Origin: Echinometra lucunter
Taxonomy: Eukaryota > Echinodermata > Echinoidea > Camarodonta > Echinometridae
Reading direction: 5' to 3'
Assembly: GCA_029962745.1 (NCBI GenBank)
Contig: CM057162.1
Coordinates: 11,192,123 to 11,256,122, forward strand
Length of the DNA: 64,000 nucleotides
Positions 11,908-21,678 of the stretch are shown piece by piece (the stretch's first letter is position 1; every line of letters starts with the position of its first letter). A program made the position numbers and the translations under genes. Below the pieces are notes generated by a model that saw nothing but the letters and a program-made list of their open reading frames with translations, was not told the DNA's origin and did not search any database.

Positions 11908-14900
11908 ACAAAAAAAAAACAACAACAAACAAACAAACAAAACAAACAACAAAAACTAAAAACAAACAAAAAAAAACCACTATTTTGATGAAAAACTAGC
12001 ATTTTGTCTTCAATGGTATAATCGGTCACCTCCCTTTCAAATATAACTCTATTCTAACACCTCAATGGTCCAATTATTTTTTCCTGTTCAATATAACCCC
12101 GATTAGAAATATGACGAGCGAGCCAAGCAAGCGACGAAATAAATTTTGTCTTCAAAATGCACCATAGGCCTGTCGATAAGTATTTAAATTATCTATTCAG
12201 TCAACTCGCGTACATGTCCAAATTGCCCTCCATACTATCGTGTGTCTAAATGTTATTCAAGAGAGCGCAGCAAGCAAAGAAAAATTTATACTCTTCCATG
12301 GGCCTCAAAGAAATCTGAATACATGTAATATATGATCACCTAATTGCCAAATATGTGGCTATTTGGGTAATTGTTTGGCACCCAGTTTTCATGTTTTATA
12401 AGCGATAGAAACAATCTGCTACCAAAATAAACTAGATGACTGTATGACGCACTCCTCCCACAGAATTCGAGAATACTTACACACCTCTGCAAAACTACTG
12501 TAATATCCGGACATCTTGCTGAGGGAACAGGAGTGCCTGGTGTTTGACCATATTTATACTTTAAGAGCGAGCAGAACGAGGAAAAATTGGTTTTTCAAAT
12601 AATAAGAACAGGTTATAGTGTATTGTTACTTCATTCTCATTATCTTGGCAATGTATTTTTACTTTCCTTTCTCATATTTGGTATGACATTAATAGGCAAT
12701 TAAGTATAAGCGATAATCTCTTGAAAAATTTTTGTTTTTCTGTTTTAGGTCATGCCCTTCGACTCCTTGCACTAAGAAAAAAACGGGTTCAATATTGCAC
12801 CCTTCAAATGGAACAGTGGGAGCTCCTTTATGAGTACAACTTTGCACCCTAAAGCACTTTGCACCTTTAAGGGTACAACCATGCACCCTTAAGGATGCAA
12901 AATGTACCTTTAAGGTGCAGTGGCTAGAGTTGTACCCTTCAGGAAAGGTGCAAATTTGTACCCTTTTGAATGCAAAAATTTCTGCATTCTTAAAGGCGCG
13001 AAGTTGCATCTTTAAGGGTGCAGACGGGCACTTCCTGGAGCAAACAAGTACAAAATGATGCATCTTTGCACCTTTTTCATGAAAGGTGCTGCAAGTGTTG
13101 CAATTAGGGTGCAACACTCAACTTTTCTTTCTAAGTGTGTGCAATTATTTGACAAACATTTTATGAGTAGAAGGATAGTATAACCAGGAAGATCTCCCCT
13201 TCCAACTCCCTAGTATAACATTAGAAAGACAAGATGTGTACCGATTTCCTTTCATTAGGATCATAACCGGCATTTGTTGAGATACGTGAAATGAAAGCGA
13301 GCAAAACGAGTGAGCGCTCCCAGGGTTTTCTGTTTTCTTCATTGAGTTTACGTTTAACTGTTTACCCATTTTCTTTCTTTATTTCGCCTTTTGAGGGGAT
13401 TAAAAAGGGCCATGTCATATTTAATCGTGAATCATTGGGGGATGATAATACAGGTCATTCCCCTGCCCAAAATAATGGTACTTATACAGTAAATCCACGC
13501 CCACCCAATATTACGGCTGTCAACAATATTGCGAGGGGACGCAGTAGTTATTTGGAGGGATCACAAAAGTTATTAGGAAAGGCAGTGATGTTGGGAGGGA
13601 GTGAAATGATCAGTTAGAGTGAACAAAATGATTATTTTGAGGGAATACAATAATCCATGGAGAATTTATTCTCCTCATGTCACCTGGTGGGCTCCGTATC
13701 ATGTCGCTCAGTTTACTGTAGCTCCAAAATATATCATATTGGTTGTTGTGCGTATACTGTTGACGTGAGTGTACTGCGCACTGTCTATTATTGTAAAATA
13801 TAATTTGCTAGCAACATGTGTATACTTAATTCAATATTTCTGAGGTACATATTGCAATTATTACAAAAATAGTTATTAGAGTACAAAATCATAATATGTC
13901 TCCTTATAGTACATACAAATCGGCATATAATGTATGCACCAAATCACATAATTTCATAATGAAAAAGAAAAAAGCTTCACACCGTGGGCATGGTGGAAGG
14001 GGACTTCCTTCTAATTTCAAAAATATATTTAAAATTCATAGGCCTCAACAAAACTCATATTTTATGGAAGTATCATACATGAATTTACCTTGTTACGTTT
14101 CATCACAGGCTGAATTCACTATAGATGAACAGCACTATTAAGTTAGATTAAAATGCTGTATCACCGCATTTACACAATTAACATACAGGGATCATTTTAC
14201 ACATTCCGTATAATACATTTAAGTTGTCTTGACCGGCATAACTTGTATTTATATATATTAATGCAAATTATGAAACTTGCTCAAAGTTGTTGTTGGGCAA
14301 CAAAACTGAAAATATTCATTAACCACATAGGAACCCAAATCTAAGCTATGACCGGGGTAATAATGTTTGGAGCGCCATGAGCGTCTCCGTCAGACATGAC
14401 GGACCTGGGCGCTATGTAAGAAGCCATTGTTATTATTAGTAGTAGTATTATCATCATTAATGAAAAAAAAAAAATCTTCGCGAAGAAATATTTAGGTTTG
14501 TAAATTATCTAGCCGACTAGTACAGTATATACCCGGTGCCCCCCCCCCCCAAAAAAAAAGCGGAACGGTGGATTTTCAGTACTTTACCTTCAAAAAGTAG
14601 ATAACGTTTTTGCATAAGTATCGCCCAAGGAAGAAAATGATACCAAGATCATTGAAACTTGGAAAAGTAATTTGTATGCTATGCCCATTTCTTAAAATAC
14701 GGTCATTTCAAATTTTTGGCGACTGATGAGAGTAGCTTTGTGTCGGGATGGCCTTTCATGATTGAGGGATGTCCACTGATGCATGTCAGCAACAAAACAT
14801 GCTACTACACATGCCATATGAAAGGCCATCCCACCCCCCCCCCCCCACAATTCTGCTCTCAACTGTCGCGAAAAACACGCGAAATTCTAAATATTTTAAG

Positions 14901-17458
14901 AAACGGGCATAGAATCAAAATTACTTCATCATATTTAATGCTCTTGATATCATTCTCTTTGGTAGAAGATACTTTACCTACTAAATCAAAAGATTATCTA
15001 CTTTCTGAAGTTAAAGTACCGAAAATCCACCGTTCCGCCTTTTCTGGGACTAACAGTCAAGTTCTTTCACCCAAGAATAACAACAAAATAAACAATATTA
15101 TATTGCTCTTGGACAGGCCATAAAGCAGCCATTATTAATTTAAAGGGATTAATTATATACATATTTATGCAAATTAAAAGTCAGTGGATAGTTATAACTT
15201 GCTAGTGATGCTGAATCTACCTCATCCCCTTCTAACCATGGACAGGGACACTGATATTGAATTTCTGTGAGTATCAGATGAGACAGAATGTTAAACATGC
15301 AGCATGGCAGCCATTTTGAATTGAAAAACAGTTAATTTTATGCCCATTTATGCAAATTAGGAGTTAAGGAGTAGTTATTAGGTGGTAATAATGCCATAAT
15401 CATGTTCCTAGACCCCCCAAAACATAGGTACAGGCACTAAATTTAGCTCTCTGTGTGTCTCGGATCTAGAGATATAGGCTAAAATAGGTTATTCATTTAT
15501 ACTGTGGTCTTAGATGGCAGCCATTTAGAAGTGAAAAGGGGTTAATTGTATGCAAATTTATGCAAATTAAGCATCCGTGGATAGTTGTAACTTGCTAGTA
15601 ATACTAATAAATCTTCTTCATCCCCTACCCATGGATATAAGGACACTGAAATTAACTTTCTATGAGTATCAGATGAGATTTTGATTTTAAAATGCAACGT
15701 GGCAGCCATTTTGAGTTTCAAAAAGGCTAATTTTATGCAAATTTATGCAAATTAGGAGTTAAGGAGTAGTTGTAAGCTGGTAATAATGCCATAATCATGT
15801 TCCTTGACCCCACAAAACATAGGTAAAGACACTAAAATTAGCTCTCTACGTGTCTCATATCTCGAGATATAGGCTAAAATAGGTTCTCTGTGTCTCACCA
15901 TGTCTACTGAAGTCTGAAATGGCGGCCATTTTGAATTTATGCAAATTAAGCATTGATCCACCACTTCAATTTTTGTTAATTTTTAGTATGTTTTTTAAGG
16001 TAATTTTCAGTGGATAGTTACAAATTGCTCTCAATCCCATGATAAATCTCTTTCATCCCCTAACCTTGGGTAAGGATACTGAAATTAACTTTCCATGCGT
16101 ATCAATTGAGTTAGAGTTTTAAAATGCAATTCGGGAGCCATTTTGAGTTTCAAAAAGGTTAATTTTATGCAAATTTATGCAAATTAGGAGTTAAAGAGTA
16201 GTTGTAAGCTGGTAATAATGTCATAATCACCTTCCCTGACCCCGAAAACATAGGTAAAGGCACTGAAACTAGCTCTATACGTGTCTCAGATCAGAGATAT
16301 AGGCTAAAATGCAACTTGGGAGCCATTTTGAATTACAAAAAGGCTAATTTTATGCAAATTTATGCAAATTAGGAGTTAAGGAGTAGTTGTAAGCTGGTAA
16401 TAATGCCATAATCATGTTCCTTGACCCCAGAAACATAGGTAAAGACACCAAAATTAGCTTTCTACGTGTCTCGGATGTAGAGATATAGGCTAAAGTATGT
16501 TCTGCGTGTTTAATGTGGTCTGAAATGGCCGCCATTTAGATGTGGAAGGAGGTTAATTGTATGCAAATTTATGCAAATTAAGAGTCAGTGGATAGGTATA
16601 ACTTGCTAGTAATGCTAATAAATCTTCTTCATCCCCAAACAATGGATATAAGGACATTGAAATTAAGTTTCTATGAGTATCAGATGAGATTTTGATTTTA
16701 AAATGCAACTTGGGAGCCATTTTGAATTTTTTAAAAGGCTAATTTTATGCAAATTTATGCAAATTAGGAGTTAAGGAGTAGTTGTAAGCTGGTAATAATG
16801 CCATAATCATGTTTCTTGACCCTGAAAACATAGGTAAAGACACTAAAATTAGCTCTCTACGTGTCTCATATCTCGAGATATAGGCTAAAATAGGTTCTCT
16901 GTGTCTCAATATGTCTACTGAAGTCTGAAATGGCGGCCATTTTGAATTTATGCAAATTAGGCATTGATCCACCACTTCAATTTTTGTTAATTTTTAGTAT
17001 GTTGTTTTTAGGTATTTTTCAGACTATATGCAAGTGGAATCGTTTCTGTTGCAATTAGTTCTAGGTTGACCCCTTTTTTTTCGTATTTTGACTGTACTAC
17101 TAGTGCTAGTTCAGATTCTGAACGATTTTATTTAAGAGCAATCTCCCCCAAGCGCGATATCTCCAACCTCTGCCAGGCCGATAGATGCCGTGATCCCGAA
17201 TTGTACGGGCGAGGTATTAGGGTATTCCTCGCCCGTACAATTCGGGATCACGCCATCTATCGGCGATGACGTTTATTTCTTACCCTGTATATATTTCAAA
17301 CATTATTCATATACTTGTTTTCTTTTGTATATCACATATAGGTGAACTCAGGTAATCGCAATGGGAGTGGACAAATGGAAACGGACACATTCTACATGCC
17401 CTACGGACAACCCGCATCGAATACCGGAGAATACGTTCCTCTTCAGTTAACTAATTAA
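2379..17458 (+). CDS. MS4A/CD20-like four-transmembrane protein, copy 1 (5 exons, 5' exon outside window)
   Basis: Gene-level entry. Exons are 2379-2883, 5002-5064, 5724-5879, 7033-7167 and 17342-17458. All have GT/AG junctions, and the internal introns are phase 0. The joined product in the window is about 324 residues: a Gln/Ser/Pro-rich N-terminus (~125 residues), TM1 (GIIIISILHFLGGFL), TM2 (FIGDTLL + FVAAGITGLC), TM3 (VINMVMNIICVPFTAISGI), a Tyr/His/Asp-rich loop, TM4 (LLVTTLLIIVYISELFFAI) and a short tail ending at TAA. The four-helix spacing, a TM2 ending in GITGLCNGAKK, the NMVMNII start of TM3 and the exon-per-helix layout match the MS4A/CD20 family (Pfam CD20-like). Family members are plasma-membrane four-pass proteins with cytoplasmic ends. 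No database search was possible. Other tetraspan families are less likely, as the large-loop Cys motif of tetraspanins is absent. The 5' coding exon should lie left of the window. Confidence 0.75.
3178..4005. repeat. Two diverged copies of a repeat with a central palindrome
   Basis: Units at about 3178-3500 and 3700-4005 share GGCAGCTCCGCT, TACAGCTAGCGCGCGCAGCA, ACGCGTACACACACCT and TATAACxxTTGCGATCCTTG in order. Each has a palindrome built on CACCTCGGTCAATATAACG and its complement. The second is perfect, at 3840-3886 (23-bp arms plus one central base), with TGACGTCA-type ends. The same pair recurs at 59460-60190 in the duplicated intron. Confidence 0.75.
4071..4209. mobile_element. 139-bp MITE with GGGAGCGTTTCA ends
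   Basis: Terminal inverted repeats GGGAGCGTTTCA (4071) and TGAAACGCTCCC (ending 4209) enclose internal inverted copies of TCAGTGATTTTCACTGA-like sequence. There is no coding capacity. Homologous copies are at 60285-60412 (the duplicate) and, truncated, from 47644. A target-site duplication is not clear. Confidence 0.8.
4388..4410. repeat. (AT)n microsatellite
   Basis: A short alternating AT run in the intron. It differs in length from the equivalent site at 60587-60606 in the duplicated copy. Confidence 0.85.
5002..5064 (+). CDS. MS4A-like copy 1, TM2 exon
   Basis: A 63-bp exon of 21 codons with phase 0 at both ends: acceptor ATGAAG|TTC, donor TTG|GTGAGA. It encodes FVAAGITGLCNGAKKSSLLVL. 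Joined to the previous exon it completes TM2 and its Lys-containing turn. The copy 2 exon (61227-61289) differs only near the end (SSLRLL). Conservation of exon sequence and both splice sites supports it being real. Confidence 0.7.
5065..5723. other. Intron of MS4A-like copy 1
   Basis: About 660 bp of non-coding sequence with a CCCACC/ACACAC-rich patch near 5445-5475 and a normal acceptor (TTCTTCAG at 5716-5723). No mobile element recognised. Confidence 0.6.
5724..5879 (+). CDS. MS4A-like copy 1, TM3 and extracellular loop exon
   Basis: A 156-bp exon of 52 codons, phase 0 at both ends, acceptor TTCTTCAG, donor ATA|GTAAGT. It starts with TM3 (VINMVMNIICVPFTAISGI) and continues into a roughly 33-residue loop with Trp, several Tyr, and a YYYDHHDHADY stretch. 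In the MS4A family the loop between TM3 and TM4 is extracellular. The copy 2 exon is nine bases shorter, lacking three His/Asp residues of this stretch. The inserted bases repeat GATCAT, which suggests replication slippage. Confidence 0.8.
5880..7032. other. Intron of MS4A-like copy 1
   Basis: Non-coding. It contains a CAGTGGCGT-type transposon end in reverse (6757-6862). It also has a segment (about 6600-6720) whose reverse complement recurs at about 56232-56310. The SINE found at the equivalent position of copy 2 is absent: GATAATTTACTCC is uninterrupted at about 5968-5980. Confidence 0.6.
6757..6862 (-). mobile_element. Fragment of DNA-transposon-like repeat (CAGTGGCGT-type end)
   Basis: GCGAGCGAAGGGAGCGAGCG, a run of CCC/TTT-rich sequence, then AGCCGACTGGGGGCACGTGCC and CCCACGCCAC. 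The reverse complement matches the start of the segment at 52446-52620 (GTGGCGTTGCTACGGGGG... GGGAAATCGGGAAGCGCT). CAGTGGCG-type ends are common for hAT-like elements, but without an 8-bp target duplication this assignment is tentative. Confidence 0.45.
7033..7167 (+). CDS. MS4A-like copy 1, TM4 exon
   Basis: A 135-bp exon of 45 codons, phase 0 at both ends, acceptor AATTCCCAG, donor GTG|GTAAGA. It encodes VKFLLVTTLLIIVYISELF and FAIVGSSLLYFRLHNVPQRA. This is TM4 with an acidic residue in the helix, then a basic cytoplasmic start, as usual for MS4A proteins. The copy 2 exon at 63666-63800 differs by a handful of residues (Q for K, V for L, C for F, F for S). Confidence 0.8.
7360..7402. repeat. 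GA-rich tract with G homopolymer
   Basis: GAGAGA repeats flank about 25 consecutive G. This can adopt quadruplex-like structure and is a likely place for sequencing error. Confidence 0.85.
8806..9452. mobile_element. 647-bp MITE with AATT target duplication
   Basis: Terminal inverted repeats CGTCCCTGTTTTCACGAAGT and its complement lie at both ends. AATT at 8802-8805 and 9453-9456 is the target-site duplication. Removing the element restores CTCAATTGATACTCATGG, exactly the array sequence seen elsewhere. Internally TTTTCACGAAGTGACGG is repeated near 9070 and 9192 (+) and 9250 (-), and degenerately near 9033. No transposase frame is present. Confidence 0.85.
11330..11410 (+). mobile_element. 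CAGTGGC-type transposon end fragment
   Basis: CAGTGGCATATCTAGGGGTG then GTGCCCCGGGTGGCAC. It interrupts the satellite unit and resembles the ends near 52446 and 63440. Only a terminal fragment is recognisable. Confidence 0.4.
11600..12764. other. Non-coding, low-complexity intron sequence
   Basis: Contains a C-run joined to an A-run (11873-11903), A/C-rich filler to about 11970, and several GAGCGAGC-type clusters (12115-12135, 12560-12580). No supported gene. Confidence 0.5.
11873..11903. repeat. Poly-C / poly-A junction
   Basis: About 14 C followed directly by about 17 A. Similar junctions occur at 14539-14559 and 50466-50492, and in reverse (T then G) at 17618-17641 and 20311-20332. Confidence 0.85.
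12765..13144. mobile_element. ~380-bp MITE built from GTGCACCCTTAAGG motifs
   Basis: Inverted ends: CCTTGCACTAAGAAAAAAAC...ATTGCACCC on the left (12765-12802) and GGGTGCAACACTCA...TTTCTTTCTAAGTGTGTGC on the right (13107-13142). The interior is a mosaic of TGCACCTTTAAGGGTGCA-like palindromic words. An open frame of 142 codons on the minus strand is a by-product of these words and is Cys/Phe/His-rich low complexity. Confidence 0.65.
13145..14346. other. Non-coding intron sequence
   Basis: No gene, repeat array or transposon end recognised. Short open frames at 13291-13617 and 13896-14141 lack family features, splice context or a counterpart elsewhere in the window. Confidence 0.45.
14347..14460 (+). 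mobile_element. SINE 3' fragment
   Basis: GGGGTAATAATGTTTGGAGC, AGCGTCTCCGTC and GGCGCTATGTAAGAAGCC followed by TTATTATTAGTAGTAG. It parallels the 3' part of the full SINE at 62218-62521 (GGGGTAATAAT, GCGCATAGAGAC, GCGCTATACAAGAAC, ATT repeats). The tRNA-like head is missing. Confidence 0.55.
14555..15045. mobile_element. ~490-bp foldback MITE
   Basis: Inverted ends of about 45 bp: left AAGCGGAACGGTGGATTTTC (14558) continuing to AGTAGATAA, right GAAAATCCACCGTTCCGCCT (15021). Inner arms GGGATGGCCTTTCAT (14745-14759) and ATGAAAGGCCATCCC (14818-14832) are perfect, and sequence between inner and outer arms is partly complementary too. Non-coding. Confidence 0.75.
15131..16990 (-). repeat. Satellite-like array, reverse orientation
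   Basis: Reverse complement of the units at 7546-11600, with TTATGCAAATTTATGCAAAT, GGCGGCCATTT or GGCAGCCATTT, and GGTAATAATGCCATAATCATG. The edge sequence GCATTGATCCACCACTTCAA occurs twice (about 15950 and 16955), so this arm itself contains a tandem duplication of about 1 kb. The outer ~900 bp resemble the left array start most closely. Confidence 0.8.
17178..17263. repeat. 37-bp-arm hairpin upstream of last exon
   Basis: Arms 17178-17214 and 17227-17263 are complementary at 36 of 37 positions around a 12-base loop. They contain GATCCCGAATTGTACGGGCG and its complement. The structure is GC-rich against AT-rich surroundings and ends 78 bases before the exon at 17342. It could be a young foldback element or an RNA hairpin near the branch-point region. 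Confidence 0.85.
17342..17458 (+). CDS. MS4A-like copy 1, last coding exon
   Basis: Acceptor ATATCACATATAG, phase 0, 38 codons and a TAA stop at 17456-17458. It encodes a hydrophilic C-terminal tail (VNSGNRNGSGQMETDTFYM, then PYGQPASNTGEYVPLQLTN) with Tyr residues that could be phosphorylated or sort the protein. It fits as the cytoplasmic tail because the previous exon ends in phase 0 just after TM4 and the frame ends cleanly. No copy-2 equivalent is in the window, so this exon rests on frame, splice site and composition. Confidence 0.6.
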   Translation: MNSGNRNGSGQMETDTFYMPYGQPASNTGEYVPLQLTN

Positions 17459-19115
17459 TCAGATGTTGCATTATAAGAAGTAGAGGCAAGAAATGAAAAT
17501 ACGTAATTCATTATTCCAACTGCATTATTTTATTCACAAAAATTTTCTATCCGTCACGTGCCTTGGTCATTGTACACTGACAAAGACTTGAGGTGGGTAG
17601 ACACACTTTGGGAGTTTTTTTTTTTTTTTGGGGGGGGGGGGAATTTTAAATTCGGGCAGGGGGAGGGGGCTACTGCATCCCCCCCCCCCCCCGCTGCGTC
17701 TTGCAGTGGTCACATGATATGCTGCCGTAAATACTGTCAAGCAAAGGACTTGCAGACTTGCAACATCACACAAACTTTGAAAACTCACAGAGTCCAAAGA
17801 CGTATGCTGAGGCATAGAACCTAGAACTTGTGCATGGTCGTTTTGCCAGCCCCATATGGCATGATATGGCCCCATCTTACGCGAGGCCTTGGGTTCAACG
17901 GCCCTTGGTAAGACAAAAAAATATCATTGGGTTGTTTATTCCGATACTAAAGGATTTAAATGGTAACAATATTTAACGCCCACAACATGACCTTTACGCC
18001 CAAGAACAACTTCCACATTCATCTAGGTTAAAAATTACGTGACTCGAAAGTTTGTGGGTCGTCTTTCCCCGCTTTCCCCTACTCTTTCACACCTGGATTA
18101 ACAAACATTAAAAATTCACATTTTCTTGTCCTGCTAAAACACTACAACAATGAAACTACAGCCTTCCTTTCCACAAATATTTAGTTATTGCAAAAAAATA
18201 AAAAAATAAATAAGAAATAAACTTCATCAACTTCGATTTCAATCCCTTAATCAAAATTAAATATTGATATGTGTGCGCCAATATGTTTTACGGTTATCTT
18301 CATGTCATCGTCATCTGTTGCCTTTTTTATCATCTTGGTTTGTGCCACGGTGACGCTTCCTGAGCCTCTTGACACTGTTTCTAGTGTACGGTTATTGTCC
18401 TTGTAGTCGCCTTACCTTGGCTTCTAACCGCTGTCTGTGTGTCTTGTGTTCTCGTACTACTGTCTGCTGTTCCAGGTGTTACAACATCCTCGCTATGCCA
18501 CAGCCTTCGCCGATTTTTTGTTAAGTCACCTGATCCAAGTTCTTCAATCTCCATCGACACAGTCACTTGCAAAGTGTTTGTCATCGCTTGGTCTTAATCT
18601 ACTTGCACTGTTCTTCTCCTCAACCTTCTCACATAGTTAGCCATTACCCATATTCTCCATCCCCGGACTACATAACTCATAAGACTGTGCTGTCTATTTT
18701 TAATGTGAGTCATTTTTGGTTGGGTATTTTGCCTTCAGCCGTAAAGTTGATTTCAAAATGTAAGTATGTTTATTAGCGGTGCAGTTTGGAGTAATTTGTT
18801 TCCAATTACTGTATTTTAATCAACTTTCTTTTGATGTAGTCGAAATAATAATAATAATAGAAGTTGCGTAATAAGTGCTCATTTTAGTTTGCATAGAGCA
18901 ATGTAGATTTATAGATGAGTAGTTGAGTTGTGGTAATTGTTAAAGGAGTTTGCTTAGTGTAATGCAGATTTAAGTAGAATCAAATGAGTATAGACTCTGA
19001 TAATAGTTTGGGAGTTAGTGTAATGCAGATTTCTGTGTAATTGGGACAAAGGTATGTATTGGTATGGAGTTTAATATTGTAATGTGATAATGATGCTATG
19101 ATGTGGATTTGCCTT
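17459..19115. other. 3' flank of MS4A-like copy 1
   Basis: Likely 3' untranslated or intergenic. It holds a T-run/G-run junction (17618-17641), a C-run (17680-17692) and candidate AATAAA poly(A) signals near 18205-18222. Open frames near 18381-18776 show no family features. Confidence 0.4.
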
Positions 19116-19660
19116 AAGTGTATGTAATAATCTAAAGAAGATTTAGAGACATTGTTCTATATGTAGTAAACGAAAAGAAGACGTAGAGATATTCTGTGTA
19201 GTAATATAAAGAAGACTTAGAGACATTGCTCTGTGTAGTAATCTAAGGAAAGATGTAGAGATATTCTGTGTGTACTATAAAGAAGACTTAAAGACATTGC
19301 TCTGTATAGTAATCTAAAGAAAAATGTAGAGATATTCTATGTAGTAATGTAAAGAAGATGTACAGACATTGCTCTATGTAGTACTTTAAAGAAAGATATA
19401 GAGATATTCTGTGTAATAATATAGAGAGGATTTAGAGACATTGCTCTGTGTAGTAATCTAAAGAAAGATGTAGAGATATTCTGTGTAGTAATGTAAAGAA
19501 GATGTAGAGACATTGCTCTGCGTAGCAATCTAAAGAAAGATGTAAAGATATATTCTGTCTAGTAATATAAAAAAAGATGTAGAGACATTGCTCTGTGTAG
19601 TAATCTAAAGAAGATGTGGAGACATTGCTCTATGTAGAGAAAGATGTAGAGATATTTTAT
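19116..19660. repeat. Minisatellite, ~72-bp period
   Basis: Seven to eight units of AGATGTAGAGATATTCTGTG-TAGTAATATAAAGAAG followed by ACTTAGAGACATTGCTCTGT-GTAGTAATCTAAAGAA. Each unit is two ~36-bp half-repeats that share GTAGAGA(T/C)ATT and TAGTAAT. Units differ by substitutions and small indels. Confidence 0.85.
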
Positions 19661-19790
19661 AAATAATTTGTATAGTATGATCCACACTCACAGTTACAAT
19701 TGCTGGCTCTATATTGTTAGCTTATTTGTAGTAAACAAGTCGGTTACTGTTACGCTGAGTCATGATATTCAATTTGTGTAGGCCACAAGT

Positions 19791-20097
19791 TACACTGTAA
19801 AAACAAATCTAGTCAAATTTGACAGACTAGTAATACTCTAGTCAAAAGTGACACATTTCTAGTCAAAATGACTAAATTTTAGTGAAATAATTTGACTAGT
19901 TTACCGTATGATACAGGCACCAGCGCTAACTTGACTTGATTCTAGTGAAATTGACTCAAATTTGGGGAAATGTTTGGTTAATTTTTACTAGATATCTGGT
20001 CATTTTCATTAGATTCTTGTCACATTTGACCAGAAAAGTAAGTGCCCGTGTGATCCGGTAATCTAGTCAAAGCTGACTAGTTTGTTTTTAGAGTGTA
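19791..20097. mobile_element. 307-bp MITE with TACACTSTAAAAACAAA ends
   Basis: Left TACACTGTAAAAACAAA and right TTTGTTTTTAGAGTGTA are inverted repeats, extended inward by TCTAGTCAAA and GACTAG words. The interior repeats variants of CTAGTCAAAxTGAC. Non-coding. ACACTGTAAAAA-type ends are common among animal MITEs; the superfamily is not assigned. Confidence 0.8.
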
Positions 20098-21670
20098 GAA
20101 TATTGGAATAGGGTGCAAAATAGAAATTTAATTTTTGTATATATGATAGTTTAAGGTTTATTTGTCTAGTTGCTTTATATATTTCATTGAAAACTTGGGA
20201 AGATCTGGGTTTACCAAACTTACACTAGAGCCTTTAATAATAACGAATACACTGGTGTCATGGAGGTGCAGTGAAAAGTTGGTGCGTTTTTTTGTTTTGA
20301 TTTTTTGTTGGTTTTTTTTTTGGGGGGGGGGGGTTGGGTTTTTTTAAAAAAGTAATGAGTAGGATGATTAATAAATTGATGTAGTAAAAGCTCACATCAG
20401 TCTTTAACCCCGAAAGCCTGCAGTTTGTTACTTTTATTAATAAATTTAAATTGATTATGTAGATTTATTGTCAGTGTTGTGTTTGTTTAGTAACGTTCTA
20501 GTCTGCATTTACTGGTGGTCAGAGCCTTGTAAATTAGTAGAATCATTCTTTGATATACATGTATACACACATACTATCACAGCGTTTTCCATGTAATCCC
20601 AATGATGTACATAGTTATGATTATGGTTTGTTTTGATCGCGTTTATAGTATTATATTGCATTTACATGAGTTTTTAAATTTATTTGGAGGTAAATATGAA
20701 AAAGGGATATGACAGAGAGTAAAATGTGGTTCAAATGTCAAGTTATTTCAACTATAATCGGTTCTGCCATTTAGACATGTTGGAGGGGTGGATATTTAGT
20801 TTTGTTGATATTCATATTCAACTAAGGTGCTAAAGAGGAAGTGTTTGTTCCGTAATGTGAGTGATTAGCCCAAACCAGTGAACAGTGTAACTTTGTAAGG
20901 ATTTGGAAATTGTTTATGTTTTGTTACTCAACAAAAAAACTTATAATGATTAACAGCCTGATTCGTATATCTGCAGTGTCTGTATGATAGAATTTAAAAT
21001 GTTTTCTGAATTTATTTTGTTTTTAGATACTGTGTAATAATGCAGAAAACTGGGCAAAGAAGAAAAGTAGTCACGCCAATATGATTTATTGTTATGATTA
21101 TTGTTTGTCGCCCTCTTATGTCAGAGCTTACTCGATGCTTTTGCCATCATCATGATCATGGCCTAATTATAGCCACTGAAATCTCTGACATCTCTCCCTG
21201 AGATCGTGATATATCTTTTTAATGACGATGTGTGTGTGCGCGCGCGCGTGTGTGCTTCATGCTATCAAAAGAAAAGAAAAGCCCCCATTACTGCAGTAAA
21301 GCATGAGAATTCCTTTGTAAAATAGCCTACATGAAATCTACCGACGAATCTTAAACGGAATGTTAACAAAGAATTTTGTCGAAATGAATGTTCTTTTTTT
21401 TTAAGGGTATAATAAGGTTAATAAGGCTATGAAATTTATTTCTTAGATACTGTAGAAAAATTACATTACGAAATCTATTTCATTTGTTATGTATATATTT
21501 AGTGTGAACGCTTTATGTAATCTTTAGATGGCTAGGATTTAGAATACTTTAAAGTGATGCATGGTTATTATTAATGAAGGTTGGGTTACTAGTACTTGTA
21601 TACGCAATATATTCATAATGATAGGCCTACACCGAATGATAATACAGAATTTATATTTTCTTTTAAAAAA
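20098..21670. other. Intergenic sequence without recognised gene
   Basis: AT-rich. It contains a T-run/G-run junction (20311-20332) and an alternating TG/CG tract (21229-21256, TGTGTGTGCGCGCGCGCGTG). Nothing coding is supported. Confidence 0.45.
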
Positions 21671-21678
21671 AATAAAAA

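Larger units (their letters stand above)
7431..17098. repeat. Large inverted structure bounded by TAGTACAGTCAAAATA
   Basis: The left edge reads TAGTACAGTCAAAATATG (7431). The right edge, reversed, reads TAGTACAGTCAAAATACG (ending 17098). The next ~120 bases on each side are also inverted copies, including CGATTCCACTTGCATATA and GAAGTGGTGGATCAATGCC. TA flanks both ends, so this may be a ~9.7-kb TIR transposon-like unit or a pair of oppositely inserted elements. No transposase was seen inside. A second internal copy of the right edge lies near 15950-16010. Confidence 0.6.
7168..17341. other. 10-kb intron of MS4A-like copy 1
   Basis: Intron 4 of the in-window gene structure. It is almost filled by repeats: a G homopolymer at 7370-7394, two oppositely oriented satellite arrays (7546-11600 and 15131-16990), several MITEs, a SINE fragment and a hairpin just before the acceptor. 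None of the short open frames inside it looks coding. Confidence 0.6.

Noticed and set aside
12689..13117. 142-codon minus-strand frame as a Cys-rich protein
   Set aside because: It is entirely within a MITE made of repeated GTGCACCCTTAAGG words, and the composition follows the repeat.
18381..18776. Open frames 3' of the MS4A-like gene as another exon or retroelement end
   Set aside because: No recognisable motif, no paired splice sites, and no second copy in the window to support conservation.
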